A stretch of 64,000 nucleotides of DNA from Clavelina lepadiformis (GCF_947623445.1 NC_135248.1:4340977-4404976); one strand, 5' to 3'; shown: positions 37,173-62,970, counted from the first letter of the stretch. Program-made: numbers and translations. Notes: generated by a model from the letters alone, not told the origin.

Positions 37173-40100
37173 ATAAATCATAATCAGTTTTATTAGGTTA
37201 TATATTCACAAATCACAAGTAAGCTGCACGAGTTAAAAAAGATCCAACAGTAAGCTTCTTAATACTTCTGTTAGATCCACATAACTGATTAGACTATGTC
37301 TGTGGTTACCACAGATAATGCGACAACAGCGAGTAATTAATTATTTTTATGGTATCGGCGGATCTTCCTTTTCACTTATGCAAACACTCAATGCAAATGC
37401 TGAAGTGCACACTCTGTAATGTCTGTATTCACAATCACACGTACCCTGTTTAGATCTTGACGTGTCACAGAGCCAGCGGCAAACTTGCTCGACCGTGACC
37501 TTTTCATGTTTCCAACTGAAATGCAATTTATTGTTTGCTAGTGGTGATTTGGTTAGCGTTTTTTTTTTTGAAAAAAACGAAGGTAGTTTAAAAATCATTC
37601 AAAGTTGTTGGTACTTTTTATACAATTCTGATTCAAGTTAGTTGGCCTATCACAGAGTTTTTAATATCACATGTCACCAAATTTGTTGTTGCCAAACTCC
37701 AGACATAGGCAGTAAGCATCCAGCAAGCGTACGACAAGTGCCTTTTGATAAAGGACTTTGATAAGATGATGGTATTGGAAATTTCGAATCGGTTTAAAAA
37801 AACTATACGTCAGCCCTTTTATATAATAAGTAACTTGTAAATTTTCAACACTCATTACACAAATATTTTGGATATTTACTGTAATTACTGCAGATCGCTT
37901 TGACATATTTTCAAGAAAAAAGACTGGAACCAGTTACTTGATTGAAACGTCAACACCAGCGCCACTCAAATTTTCAGCTTCGGATCAAGAGGGGTTACCT
38001 TTCAGCACTACAAACTATTAGACAGCATTGGCATTTTTCCGTATCCCACTGTCGATGTACCAGAGAAATTTCGATCTTGCAACGAGCAGTGCTGTTATCA
38101 CATCTTCCAAAGTTTGTCATTGGTGTGCATTCTTGCTGTACAAACTTGGGTTAATCAACAACGCCTTTCCAAATATTTATATATTACTCAAAAGTTTTTT
38201 CCTCTTCCGGTTAAAACGTGTCCAAGTGAATGTTTTTTTTCTACATGAGGTTGGCTAAAACATACTTAGGTAGTACGAGTAGTGATGACCGAATAAACGA
38301 GATTGTGTTGTTAAACACCTATACAAAAATCGCAAGCTTTGTCCGGAAAAGATTATTATTAATACGTTAATAGAAACATCGAACAACGTTGGAGTTGTAA
38401 AAAAAATAGACCTGGCTCTGGGAAACGTTTGATTTGTATTTTGTATACATGCTAATCAGTATTTTTTGTCGAATTTGAAATAAAAAAAGTTATACACACA
38501 TATACATTATTGTATATAAGTGGAATATTTCTGAGTTTTTTCTTTAAAACATTAAAAATCCTCTTTGGTTGTGACCCACTGACATTGCTTTATAAAATAC
38601 ACAGTTTGCATAAACTAGTGTATAAGAACCAGCCACCTATAACGTAAAGGGAAAAAACAGAACTTTACAATTAAAAACATCCACTTTATTTTCCAAATTA
38701 TAAACCGTAGCTCAATACTGGGGAGTTCCCTAAAACGAAAACGTTTAAGTTCATCCCAAATTTTACAGCCTATTGTATATTTTACGTCGATTTTAGTTTC
38801 ACTGGTTGTCATCAACCTAGACAGTTTTTTCACCTCTGTAATTGATCTTGGTGTCATTTGCTGTTTACCGCCAAAACTCAACGCTCTATACCAAAGGGCG
38901 GAATTGGCTGGTTACCATATTGTGAGTCTTCATTTCCAGTAAACGGACGCCGTTGAATTAGTCATTTTAATATGTTTTTCTGCCATTATCTTTATCTTCT
39001 GCGCGCTCATAGCTCATATTTCTTATTTTATTATTTCATATCCTTTTCTTCCTCTAATATAACATTGTAGAGTATGTAATTCGATAATCAATCAACTACT
39101 GTAATTCATTCCAGCTTTGTCGAAACATGTTAACACTTTTTACTTTTTTAATAAAATGTTTATAACCGTTTTTTGTGGCTCTCATTGCAATCACTTAGTA
39201 TGTAATATGTTTTTATTGAAAGTTGTCCGAAAATCACCAATGACAACAGAAAAACATAGGTTTTACCAAGATCAAAACAGAATATGCACCAAGAACAAAA
39301 TTTGGAAATCAACTTTCTATTTCAAGAAACAAACTTTTTTATGCCAGAGTAGGTATATTGTTTAAAGTAAGTCAGCGATCATACACTCAAGTTTGCACAT
39401 TTGCCTTTTTTCAGGAGGTTTATCAGCTTTGATGTGTTTTATTCATGCAGAGTTATTTTCATCATGATTGCCACTTTATAATAATTTTAAGTTTGCCTCA
39501 AACTTTATCACTAATAAAAACTGGCCCTAATTATTTTTGTCTGCAGCACCTATCTGCCATAGCAGAAAGTGTGGCACCTGCATGCATGAGTTTCATCAAA
39601 ATGCATGTCAAACTTTTTTATCTTCACACCGATTTATAATAAATAAACAAGGAATTCAGTCTTCAGTGCATGCCATTACGCCAAAATTTTACGTCTTAGC
39701 ACGCATTAATTCTTGTCAAAAACGGCTTGTCTTTTCTAACTACTTTCCAGTGGAGCCTGTCTGCTCAGGTGCATAAATATGGAATAATTTGAATAAGATT
39801 TATTAATGTTTCCAAAACAAATTAACCTCTTCTGACTACACAATAATTTTTTCATGTTTTTGCCTTAGTACAGTAGATATGTTTATGAATCTTTTTTTTT
39901 CATTTTGCTTCATCGTATTAAGTTATTTTATGTTAATTTACTTTATGAAGATTGCACTTTCGCCAGATTATTTATACACAACTCAACGCAAAATGTACTT
40001 TTAGATACATGCAATTGCCTATTTGAATTTAACCTATATATTTCTGTAGACATAATATAACTCAACTTTTAAAATCTTTTGACACAAGATTATGAAATTC

Positions 40101-41460
40101 ATTGCATTGCTTCATAAAACAAAAAGGAACCGCATTACGTTTACACTTTTTATAAATCCATTTATTGGTACTTGAAAAGTGAGCAGTCCCCGAGACACAT
40201 ATCTGATAGAGGGTTGATTTACTCATTTGATTCAATTTTATTTATTAACTGGTAGTGCTTCTCCTTTTGTTTCGAGTCCTTTCAAGTACTTCTTGTTCCA
40301 AGGTTATCTAGGCATTGACGAAAATAACCATTAGAAATCCAATGAATCATCCAGTAATTAAAGACTGCAGGATTCCCAAGAAGGTCATCCTGACGGTGCT
40401 AGTCTGGTCTATTTTCAACATTTCATATTCATGTTTATCTGCATGACTTGAATGGATTTTTTCTTGGCAATGATTCTGTCTGTTTTTTCTGAAACATAAT
40501 GCATTATCATCTTATGTAGAGAAACTAAGGAATGTGAGTACTCAGACAGTATCTTGTTGCAGACATGTATAATGCAATATTGTGCTATCTAATCAATGAG
40601 TTTAATACGCCATAGGGTTCTGCTCTTGTATCCACACCTCGATCGCAAAAATGACATTCGGGCTTGTGGAATGGAGTTTCTTTCCACCATCCAGGTTCCT
40701 CCACTGACGATGACGGAAAATAAACGATACGATATCCAGGTGCACTATATCTTTATCAACTTGTTATTTATAGCTATTACCCTGTTACTAATTGTGTTTT
40801 ACATGTCCTGTTTATCTACATATTACTTATTAACAATGCTTTACATAATTTTTCACACTGCTTCAGTACCCAATTTTATCAATATTAATAATAATACTTG
40901 TTTTATATTCTTCAACTGCATTTTCTTATATATGTGCGTTGGTTTTTAAATTTTATATCTTGGGTTAAGTGGCTGACTGGCCAGGCTACAATTATTATTC
41001 ATTTTGGCCAAATCAATTGGTAGATCTTACATGTTTTAAGCCTTTGATAGTTAACCTAAAGCTACAGGGTTGTAAACTTTTTTATACTTTAACAATCTCA
41101 GGAGGACATGCACTTGGGCATTACTAGTCCTACATAAAAAGAAGTTAATGTGACATGTGCATTGTTATCAGGAATTATGAGAAAAAGTGCTGTAGAATGT
41201 GAACACACAACAAAAATTGTTTGCTCCGGTACAAATAATATTGACGATTCTCAGATTGTGACTGCATTTATAACTATTATCAAAAAGCATTAATGAAATA
41301 GCATTACCGCATTGCTTTTAATAGGTTGCAACTCTCTTTTTCTAAATAGTACCAGCATCAGCTACTTGTATTGATTATATTCAAAAGGAAGTCGTCTTTC
41401 ACACAAACGCCCACATAAAATTGGTGCAATGGTGTAGCAGCTGCACTAAACTATGATACC
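37173..41460. other. Intergenic stretch with weak open frames only
   Basis: Minus-strand frames at 37347-37598, 37667-37906 and 38615-38881 and plus-strand frames at 39117-39365 and 39537-39776 show no recognised domain. A small less AT-rich block at 40632-40739 is open in more than one frame and could be an isolated exon. Nothing here is firm enough to call a gene. Confidence 0.45.
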
Positions 41461-41469
41461 AGTGGCTAG

Positions 41470-41700
41470 CAATGCTGTAACCAAGTCGTTTGTTTAAGAT
41501 TCGAGTCAAGTCAAGTCATTGGCTATACCTTTAACCAATCGTTTGCAACGAAAGCAGATGATAAATGATATGATGATGATGATATGATAATGAAATGATG
41601 ATAAATTAACAACTAAGATTTAGACTTGCTTCAAGTTACTTTCCCAGACTCGAGTCATGTCAAGAATTATAAAAACGTGACTCGACTCAATGCAATAGTA
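41470..41700. mobile_element. Short hAT-like MITE (about 231 bp) with 8-bp flanking duplication
   Basis: GTGGCTAG flanks both sides (41462-41469 and 41701-41708). The left end CAATGCTGTAACCAAGTCG and the complement of the right end, TACTATTGCATTGAGTCG, are weakly related inverted repeats; both subterminal regions carry CGAGTCAAG/GACTCGA words, as in the element at 36075. A GATGATATGATGATGAT microsatellite fills the middle (about 41558-41610). Confidence 0.7.
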
Positions 41701-41708
41701 GTGGCTAG

Positions 41709-42908
41709 TCTATTCAGCTGACAGCTTGTAAGCAACAGTATGTTGCTACCACTTTGTTACATGATTAATGTTTGTACCATCACCTGATTAGGTAATGTAA
41801 CCACTTCCTATTATCGCCAACATCTTTTATCTTCATCTTGAGTCACCTCAACATTGTCTGATCCATCCGGAAGTAGCGTTAGATACTTTAATAATTAATT
41901 TACATCATCCATCAACATTTTCCTTATTTCATTCCCTTTCCATCATCACCACGTATGAGAATTGATAATGATAATAAATGTTTACCTTTCTCTCTTTTGA
42001 GCAAACTCCAACAACTGCAATATATCTGCAATAACTGTGCACAACTTTGTGACCTACTCCGCTCTTCTGAACTACATTTTATAGTTTTTTTGTGATTCCA
42101 TAATCTTGTAAACAGTATATATACTTATAAAATAGGAAGCTTTCAGGCTTTTTTGAATCTTTCAAGTTGTGGATACCATAGCAATTCAGGTCTAACACCA
42201 CCTTTGCATGATATAAATAATCCTTATTGCAGGATTTATGTTAGGCCATGGCTACCTAAGCACCAGCAAGCCAAAATATGAAAAAAGATCTGAAAACGTT
42301 AAACTTATTTGGTCTAGTTCTTCATATCTGTTGTCTACAGCCTGACAGAAGCACTCAGAAATAAGGCCTGGCAGTTGTGAAAAGTATGAATATAGTAATG
42401 AAGTCAGTATTGAAGTTATGAAAATTCCTTAACTCTGTTAGCTACCAATCCTGAACTGCAAAGTAACATATTGGTACAAATGCACAGCAGTATCTCAGAA
42501 AGACTTGTTTAAGCTGGCTAGTAGGAGTAAAATCATGCAAATCTGGGAATGTTTATAATGTGGACATGGCAGATAGCAGATGGCAGGATAGTCGATGACA
42601 GGATAGTATAAAGAAGTTGTACTCTATAAATATATACCGGTACTAAAGTTTAGTTGGGTTGATTGGCTTACTGGCTAGTTTTACTGCCCTGTTTAATGAC
42701 TTAAGTTTACCATATCTTTAGATTTAACTGATACATTATATGCTTCAGCCCCTAGGCATGTAGAGTGCTCTGAGTTGTGCTAGACCAGACCCTGACTCTA
42801 GAAATTTGCCTTTTCAGTACTGATTCATACTTGTCAAGTTTTGAGCTAATTACAGTTCTACTCATAACTGTTTTATTAAAGTCAGCCTGAAACTTTGTAG
42901 TTGTTCCA
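41709..42908. other. Intergenic DNA upstream of ADAM
   Basis: No coding sequence is supported. The open frame at 42752-42985 on the minus strand is antisense to the ADAM signal-peptide exon. The ADAM promoter should lie here. Confidence 0.45.
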
Positions 42909-55119
<12,211 letters not shown>

Positions 55120-58100
55120 TATCGATTCTTTGGAGGTGACGAATATGTTTAGTTTGTAAAAGCAAGCAGGTGACACACACCGCATTGCGTTTACTTAATC
55201 GAAGATCATTTTTGTAACGATATCTAAACTTTAACAGGTTGCTCCAAAATATGTTTTCCCAATAGATGAACTTTGTTACAATGATGTAAACTCTGTTTCA
55301 TAAAGGTGTAATTAATTTCCATAAAATTTTGCACTTATGCAAATTTTACACGTCCCTGTTCCAATGAAAACTTTACTTAGACGGCAAATGATAATCACTA
55401 CTCAGTCTAAAATGCTAATAATTACAACTAACCCTATTAAAAAGAGATAATTGTATGATGTAAAACAGATTGTGACCATGTGCAATTAAGCGTAGGTACA
55501 ATACCATTGTCACATATGTAAGTATAACTTTTTTCATAAGATATAAGTTACATTCTGGGCTGTTCCAGTCTATTCATATATTTTTAAGTCACCAGTCGTA
55601 GCTCCAGCTAGAGTTTCTTGAACTGCTTTTGTAATACTACCTTTTTTCAAAGACTTGTTATTAACATTTTTTGTGTATTTTGCATATGGCATATATATTT
55701 AGAAAAACTTTGAGCTTTTTCTGTGCAAATTTTAGGCTCACTTGGTTGAAAAAATTGCTTAAATGCATTGCATTCGGTCAACAAAATTCATTTGCATTCT
55801 TCAAATTGTCAAATGTTCTCTCATTACATTTAATTCATTTTCCTTCATTTTCATTTTCCTTATTCTTTGACTGAATTCAGTTTAACGTAGAACGTAGAAC
55901 ATTATAATTCCGGTATGTCTTATTTTGTCATTTGTGATTGTTTTTCTTATTTTCACATGAATCGTGTTTTGTATAGATTACTTAATTATTACATTGTTAC
56001 TCTGTTTTTCACAAAACTTTAACCACATCTATAATAATATTGTATGCTTCACTAAAAATCTGGTGTGTACCTGTGTCCTGTAGTTTACAATTTGTTACTG
56101 CGTTTATAAGCAGTTGCAATTTGTCAGAAAAAATGCTGATGTCACAGACATAGCCGATTGATCCTCAAGCTCAAGATGAAACGTTGAGAAAACGAAAATG
56201 ACCATACACATACAAATGCATGCATGTGGTTTTAGGTGTTGACAGTGTCAAAGAAATTGCAAAAATAATGAAAAGATGAATGGCATGGATTCTGTAAGTA
56301 TGAATGCAAAGGGGACAGTAGCAACATAATCATTGTGCTCATGACCGGCTTCAGGCCCAAGCAAGCAACACAACTGCATCGGGCCTTCAGCTCCTTAACA
56401 CCAAAACAAAATTTGAAAAAATTAGCCTTATTTAGGGCAGGTCTGATTTGACAAATGCTGATTTGCATAAATTTGTTATTTAAAATCGGCATGTGGCCCC
56501 GTCATCAGGCGTTAGGTTTTGCACTGCGCCACCTATGATTGTACTGCGCACTGTGTTATATGTGCCAAAGGACACAAGCGAAGCGATCAGGACACAACTT
56601 GAGATATGTGCATTACGCAACACGCAGTTTATCTATACAAGTGTGATCAGCTTTATTACAGTATATTGAATACCGTATTAGGACTACGTTCTCCATTCAG
56701 ATCATTAGGTATAACTGCATAGTACTTTGGAGTTTATTTTGCAAGAAGGGTATTTTATTTTGTTTCTTATGGACAAGCTTCGATTGAACAAATTGATAAA
56801 ACAAGCTTCTATTTAGAGAACACTGTATTGCCCTTGCCAAGGACAGTTTGAACAAATTGAAATCCATATTTTCAGCCAAAAATATCACTTGAATTAAAAA
56901 CATGTTTGCTCAAGAGCTTCAAATGGTCAACACTAAACTGCACGGTATGAAAATTGGACTACAAATCTTAGTCTGAGGCCCCTCATATATTCATGGGCTT
57001 GTTTTTGCCAGCAATTATTACCTTAATTACTTTTATAAACATCTTTTTGACTTTTTTCCCGTTCATTAGCTCATGCTAATAACAACTGGTTTGATATTTT
57101 TATCCCCACCGCGCTTTGGACCAAAAATATCATGGTTGATTGATTAATAATTTAAGTAAAAACATAACATACAACATCGCAAAATCTTTTAAATGTCACA
57201 CGAGGTTGTTTGGCAAAAATTAGCTTATCGAGATTTAAGGCACGTATGAAACTTGGGCTAAGATACATTAAGTATAGAGGATACTGTATTTTTATCATTA
57301 CTGTCATTTTATTCGTTGGTTATAAATAATTTTCTCGAAACATGTTAAATTGGTATTGTTGTGGTCACTAGTCAGTATTTTTGGGTATCTAAAAATTTAG
57401 TGCCAATTGCAGGGACACCACTCATCCCACATACGAGATATGACTAATGACGTCAGATTTGGATATGTGATTTTATTGCACGAATCTTTGCCTTGTTTCG
57501 TAAGCATGTTTTGATGCATTGTTTTCTCTCTATTTTTGTTTCTATTTGTTTGTTGTCGATTTGCTTACATGCCATATAATTGTCTTTATTAGTTTCTTTA
57601 TTATCTTCTCACCTGCATAAATAGAACCGTTTACCAAACTCGACTTTGGAGACAAAGCGCGACTGTCTACTATGCTATATATTAAGCAAGTGTCAAATAT
57701 CTTGCAGCTTGTATCAGTGCAGTGAGCATGTGATTGGCAGATAGACTGAAAGTTAAGTATTTTATTTCTTATTTGCTGACCAGAGCGCACTACCTCCTCC
57801 GCTCCGCTGTTGCTAGTACGCCATGAGTAAATTTATCAGTTTTGTCGCGATGGTTTTTACGTTTCCTAGCTGATAATAAATACTTGCTTGGTTTATGGCT
57901 ACGTTTTCCATTCGGCGAAACGAAGTGCGTTGAAATTTAGGGAGTTTTTGTTTTAAACTGTAAAGACTTACAAAGTTAGTTCACCGATCTGCTCTCAATA
58001 CCTCTGCTGTTATGCAGCATATCGGATCGTCACCAAATAGCTAGAAGCCCCTGATTTAAGCGATTTTAGTTATTACATACAATAATTGAAGAAAAGCCTA

Positions 58101-59270
58101 TTTGATTTTCATACAAATCATGAGTTTTATTTTCGTGTATCTCTAAACCACTGGTTAATTCTGGTTACTGGTTAATTGATAAATTCTCCAGTGAATTTTG
58201 TATTAGAGCGTAACTCATTACTAGGGCAAGTTTTTGTTGCACTAAAAACGTGAAAAAGTTGCACTTAATTTTAACAAAAGTTGCAGTAAAAACTTGCATT
58301 TATGCACAAGTTTTTAAAAGTATATGGGTATGAGATACTCGAAAGGTTCCATTGTTTAACTCAACAGTTTAAGATTTGCAGCCTCATTCAATCAGTCTCG
58401 GAATCATTATTGCGCAACAATCTCTCTTCAGTCTTCACTCACGCACGAGAAATAAAAAGGCAAACGGAGAGAGTAACAGCTCCCATACTATACTATTACT
58501 GCACCCCTAAAAGCTGACTGGTACATTTTAATTAGGCTAAGATTCCAAGCTCAAAATACTACTTGGAGTGAAAATGACTAGCGGGCCGCACAAAAATCTC
58601 AAGCGGGCCGCAGGTCGGACATCCCTGCCTTAGACTGTCATCTTAACAGATATCAAGGTCATCGCTTCGTACTTGCAAAATAACGAATGCACTTTTATAA
58701 ACACACAGTTTAACCAAAGAGATTTAAACACATGAGTAGAAACTTCTCTTTTGCGCATGACGTCATGTTTGTTTCTTTTATTCTCTTGGAGCATATTCTA
58801 CTTTCTCCACGGTCACGGTTCACTACATAACAATAAACATGCAGACGACGACAATGATTTTCAGATCTGTTTGCTGCTGGAACAGATTAGTCTTATTATT
58901 ACGGTGCAGTTGTTGGGATCCAATAGGTGTTAATTTTAATTGAAATTAATTAATGAAATCAGGTGAGAGTTTTAGGTTCAGCAATTAACTTAGTTTCAGT
59001 TCCTTGAACTGATAATGCTGCTGTTTTGTATCAAGGCATGGCTTAGCCTACTTGAGTTGCGCGGGAAGATATTTTCGTTCACCACATTTAAGGTAAAAAT
59101 AAAATGAATGGATGAAAAATTTAGATAGACCGAGTCATATTGTATTGTTTCATCTGCGCATAAAATTACCCTCCAAGCTCAGAATAAAAACTTTACAGAT
59201 TAAGACTCAATAGTACAGGTCTTATGTTGCAGGCTTTGAGTTATTGAAATAAGCTAAATAGTCTGAAATA
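55120..59270. other. ADAM 3' region and intergenic DNA
   Basis: The first part probably holds the ADAM 3' untranslated region; I see no clear AATAAA close to the stop. Open frames at 56232-56492 (minus), 57542-57790 (minus) and 58302-58517 (plus) have no recognisable domain. A fragment at about 58580-58624 with two GCGGGCCGCA motifs and the terminus GGTCGGACATCCCTG looks like the right end of a hAT-type MITE of the GGCCCGC-bearing kind; its left end was not found. Confidence 0.5.
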
Positions 59271-62200
59271 ATGGCAAACTTGTGCTGTTTACCAATGTGC
59301 AACAACAGGTCACCTGCCGTGACTCTGTTTAAGATACCTTTGAGAAAATTTGTAAAAAAGGAGAAGGAAAGCTGGGCAGAAAGGTTAGAGTGTATCGTGC
59401 TGGCTTGCAGAAGCGACGAGCACATAAAAAATCTATTTGCTCGAGATGCTGTGAAAATGTGTGAAGTGCATTTTGAAAGATCTGACATTGTTTTAAGTAA
59501 AATTTGTTTTACATACACTTACATGTAGTGTAACTAGTGTATTGAGGAAAGATATTTAATGTAAAGGCATATCTAGCGTTTGATGCAGTGTTTGTTTTCC
59601 ATGAGATGGTTTGATGCAGAACTTCATTAAATTTACTAGCGAGTGAGCACAGCATAACACTGCATCTGTAACAAGCTATTAGTGCAAACCTTCACTGTGG
59701 TTTCAGATTAATATATGTACCATTACAGGTATCAAAATTGAAAACGTTCATGTATGCACAAATAAGAGTTTTTTTGCAGAGGGTTCCCGTAAAGAATTAC
59801 GTGAAGGAGCAGTACCCACTTTGTCTTTGCCTAAGCTGACTTTGGCGCAGGTACATTCAAGAAAGCCGCCGAAGAAGCGTATCTTTGAAACAAAAGTACA
59901 TTTCAAATCTGTTGCGTCCTTGAAATCTGCTCGCTTGCCGGAAGGTTGGCAGAGGTCATTTGAAAACAAAAATCTTGTTTTTTCTTTTTATGATGGCTGT
60001 GATCAACCTAAATACTCGATTGGAGTATTATATGACATGTCATTAAGGATATGCTATTATGGCTGGAAAGCACCTCGCTCAAGTTGTATTTACTCCCTGG
60101 ACATAACTACTCAAACACTACACGGCACCATAAAAGATATTGAATCGTTTTCAATATGTTCTGGATTGTATAATTCTGGAAGTGGCCTGCCACACATGAC
60201 CACCAAATCTATGACACCATTCAGTTCTGAAAATGCACCAACAGTTAGGAAACTTGCATACAGGTGAAACTAGTTTTTCAATTGTGCCTATTGCATTTGT
60301 TACATAAATGAAATTCATCATTATTTAACATTGAATGAATCATATAGAGTGGTGGGATTCAGCCGGTTCGTGCGAACCGGTTCTTGGAATTTTAATGACA
60401 TCTGCGAACTGGTTGTTAACAAGCATATGTATAAGCCTATGTGTATGTCGGTAACGGGTCAATATGGCATGCTGCTAGTGAGAGAAGTAAATTTTAACAT
60501 ATTTCAATCCCACCACTGACCATATACTTACTTATTTTTGGTAACACTGATAATGCATTGCACTTAAAGTGTACACCGTATCTTAGGCATATTTTGTGAC
60601 TTTTCTTGTTAAATGAACCAAATTTCTTGTTGTTAGAAATGCAAGTTGTGAACTTTTTCTCAAGGAAAGTGGTCAGTGCAGGAGTTGTTGTAATGTAGAT
60701 GAAAAGGAGGGACGGCTCAACCAGAAAAGGCTAAATTATTACCATATGGTTAAAGATCAACCTTTAAAACGATCAGCACAGCCAACATTTAACCTACCAT
60801 CTCGAATTACCTCCACCTTTACTGCTAATGAAATTTGGTGATATTGCACTTCGTAATCCAATTAGTAATAGTCTCATTCGCAAGGTTGTCAGTGTCAGTA
60901 GCTGTGCTTTTTACACTTAACTATATGTAGGTTGAGCAATGCCAGAAGATAGAAATAAAACAGTATTATTTAAGATAGTCTTGTTGTTATGAAGTAAATC
61001 TTTATTAGCATTAGAGAATTGGAAGCTAAGGTTTCGACTCTGTTAGCTGATGATACGGTGCAAGTGGAGGTAGATAAAATTATGTCAGATGACATGACAG
61101 CCATTGTTAAAGCAGGTATCATACCGATTACAAAGCTGGTAATCCAGAATATGCTACTTATAACTATTCTAATGAAGCTACAAATGTAATGTGATGCACC
61201 TACACAATGCATATAACTCAGTTTTTTTGTGTCGTGTGTTTTTGTGAAGTTTACGTAAATATCATACATTTTTTTTAGCTCAAGATGAGGATAAAATTGA
61301 TAACTTCTACTCAATCTTTTGGAAAGAGCAGCAAAAGCTAAATAGTATGAAAAGAAATGGGGAAAGATATCACCCTGAGTTAATAAAGTAGGTTTAGGTC
61401 TCCTTGAGTAATAAACTACTGAAGTAATTGGTGTAAAGATATCAACATGTTTTAAGTTCAGTTGACCTCAATTTTTTGTTTATTTCGTAAAAGCGTGCTA
61501 AAATCAACCCTTGCAATTTTCTTTATAGATTCTGTTTGAGTCTAGCTGCTAAAAGTAAAAGCGCCTATGAAGAATTACGACAAAGTGGCATTTTACGACT
61601 ACCAAGCTCACGCACCCTAAATGACTATCGGTAGCGTATGGGTTCTGTTCTCTGCAATTTGGCTACTACTAGCTACCTACGAGCAATTGTTTCACTTGCT
61701 CACTTTTGTACTGTTTTCAGAAACGTTTACTGCACTGCACCTGGCATTCAAGATAATGTTTTAGAAGAACTGAAATCCAAAAGTCTCAGTCTAGCATCAC
61801 ATGAACGATTTCTCGTTATATCAATCGATGAAATGAAAGGTGAAACTTTTCTTGGTATTTTTAACACTATTAATCACACTGTAAGATTCTTATTCATGCT
61901 TTATGACAAAACAATGACACAAGTTATTAACTGTATATGCACGAGATATAGCCTGTTGCTTATTTTGTTTACAGTGAAAGAAAATATTGTGTATAATGCA
62001 GCAACAGACCGAATAATAGGATTTGTTGATCTGGGTGTCGACAGACAATACAATAATGAAGCTCCTGCCACACATGCCCTACAATTTTATGGTAGGAGTA
62101 TCCTCAGCAATTTTTCCCGGCCTATTGTCTTTTATGCCACCAAGAATACAAAGGCATTTCACTTGGTTAGCATGTTCTGGGAAGTGGTTGAATCCTTGGC

Positions 62201-62970
62201 CGGATGTGGTTTTACAGTCTTAATGATGAAGAAGAATGATGAAGTACAATCAACATTTCATTTTGTGGGAGCATTTTTGCCATGTTCCCTACCTATTTGA
62301 AAGTTCAGAGTTGAGAAGTTGCAAGTTGACTGATGGCCATTTTTCCCATAAGAGTTACGCAAAAATGCGGATTTGCTATGCCGCACAATTGCTCTCTGGA
62401 ACTGTCTCCAGTTTAATGAAGAGTCGTGGTGGAGAAGAAATGAAGATGAGTGCGTGGTTTGCTGGTTTGATGAATAAGTGGTTTGACCTCATGAACACCA
62501 GATTAAATTATTCATACAACCCAGACTTGAAACCATATACAACGATTGATGATCCTCGTCTGAAATGGCTTAATACATTCCTTTCAGAGTTAAAACAATG
62601 GAAAAGCAGTTTAACTGGGTCCGTTTCCGAACAGTCAAAGCAGTTTCTGAGCCATCAAACCTACGACGGTTTAGTTTCCACATCCATGGCCATTGCTGAA
62701 TTGGTGAAATTCTTGTTGGAGAACAGCCCAGAAGGTTCATACGTCTTAACTAAGCGCTTAAACCAAGACCCATTGGAGGCCTATTTCGGTCATATGAGAC
62801 AAACTGGCCGTCGAAATGAAGTGCCTGATATTCGCCAATATGCACAATTTGAAAATGTGATAATGTGCAAAAAGAATATCAAGTCACTTAAGGGGTCAAA
62901 TGTAAATCACGTTATTGACTGGAAACATGGTGATGTTTGCGATGATCCAATGCCGAAGCGAAAAAAATAA
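59271..62970 (+). pseudogene. THAP9-like P-element-type transposase, 5' part intact, 3' part frame-broken
   Basis: P-type transposases join an N-terminal THAP zinc finger to an RNase H-like core with a GTP-binding insertion. Exons 59271-59496, 59729-60263, 60637-60837, 61009-61115, 61279-61387, 61529-61630, 61721-61839 and 61975-62300 join in frame for 574 residues. The THAP domain has C5-x4-C10, Trp35 and C64-x2-H67 (CEVHF), then RKELREGAVPTLSLP. GERYHPELIKFCLSLAAKSK and LPSSRTLNDYR are THAP9-like, as are FLVISIDEMK, with a catalytic Asp, and DRIIGFVDLG. After GCGFTV the frame ends at 62300. A second frame, 62236-62970, supplies the C-terminal part (KLTDGHFSHKSYAKMRICYA, LNQDPLEAYFGHMRQTGRRN). 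The GTP-binding segment seems mostly missing between them. Probably a decayed copy or mutated domesticated gene; an unseen splice is possible. Intron 2 holds a MITE. Confidence 0.85.
60347..60518. mobile_element. Short hAT-type MITE (172 bp) inside the THAP9-like gene
   Basis: The left end GAGTGGTGGGATTCAGCC and the complement of the right end, CAGTGGTGGGATTGAAAT, are inverted repeats of a widespread hAT terminus. The flanks atcatata (60339-60346) and accatata (60519-60526) match at seven of eight bases. It contains a GGTTCG/CGAACC palindrome near the left end and lies in intron 2 of the transposase gene. Confidence 0.85.

Noticed and set aside
37347..37906. Minus-strand open frames with an acceptor, an ATG (MKRSRSSKFAAG) and a GTACGT donor
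   Set aside because: No following exon was found before ERGIC1 and no domain is recognisable; probably chance.
38615..38960. Minus-strand frame containing KQQMTPRSITEVKKLSRLMT
   Set aside because: No ATG at its apparent start, no splice partner and no recognised family; not enough for a gene call.
57996..58052. Sequence ending ACCAAATAGCTAGAAGCCCCTG resembling a hAT right end
   Set aside because: No matching left end or 8-bp duplication was found.
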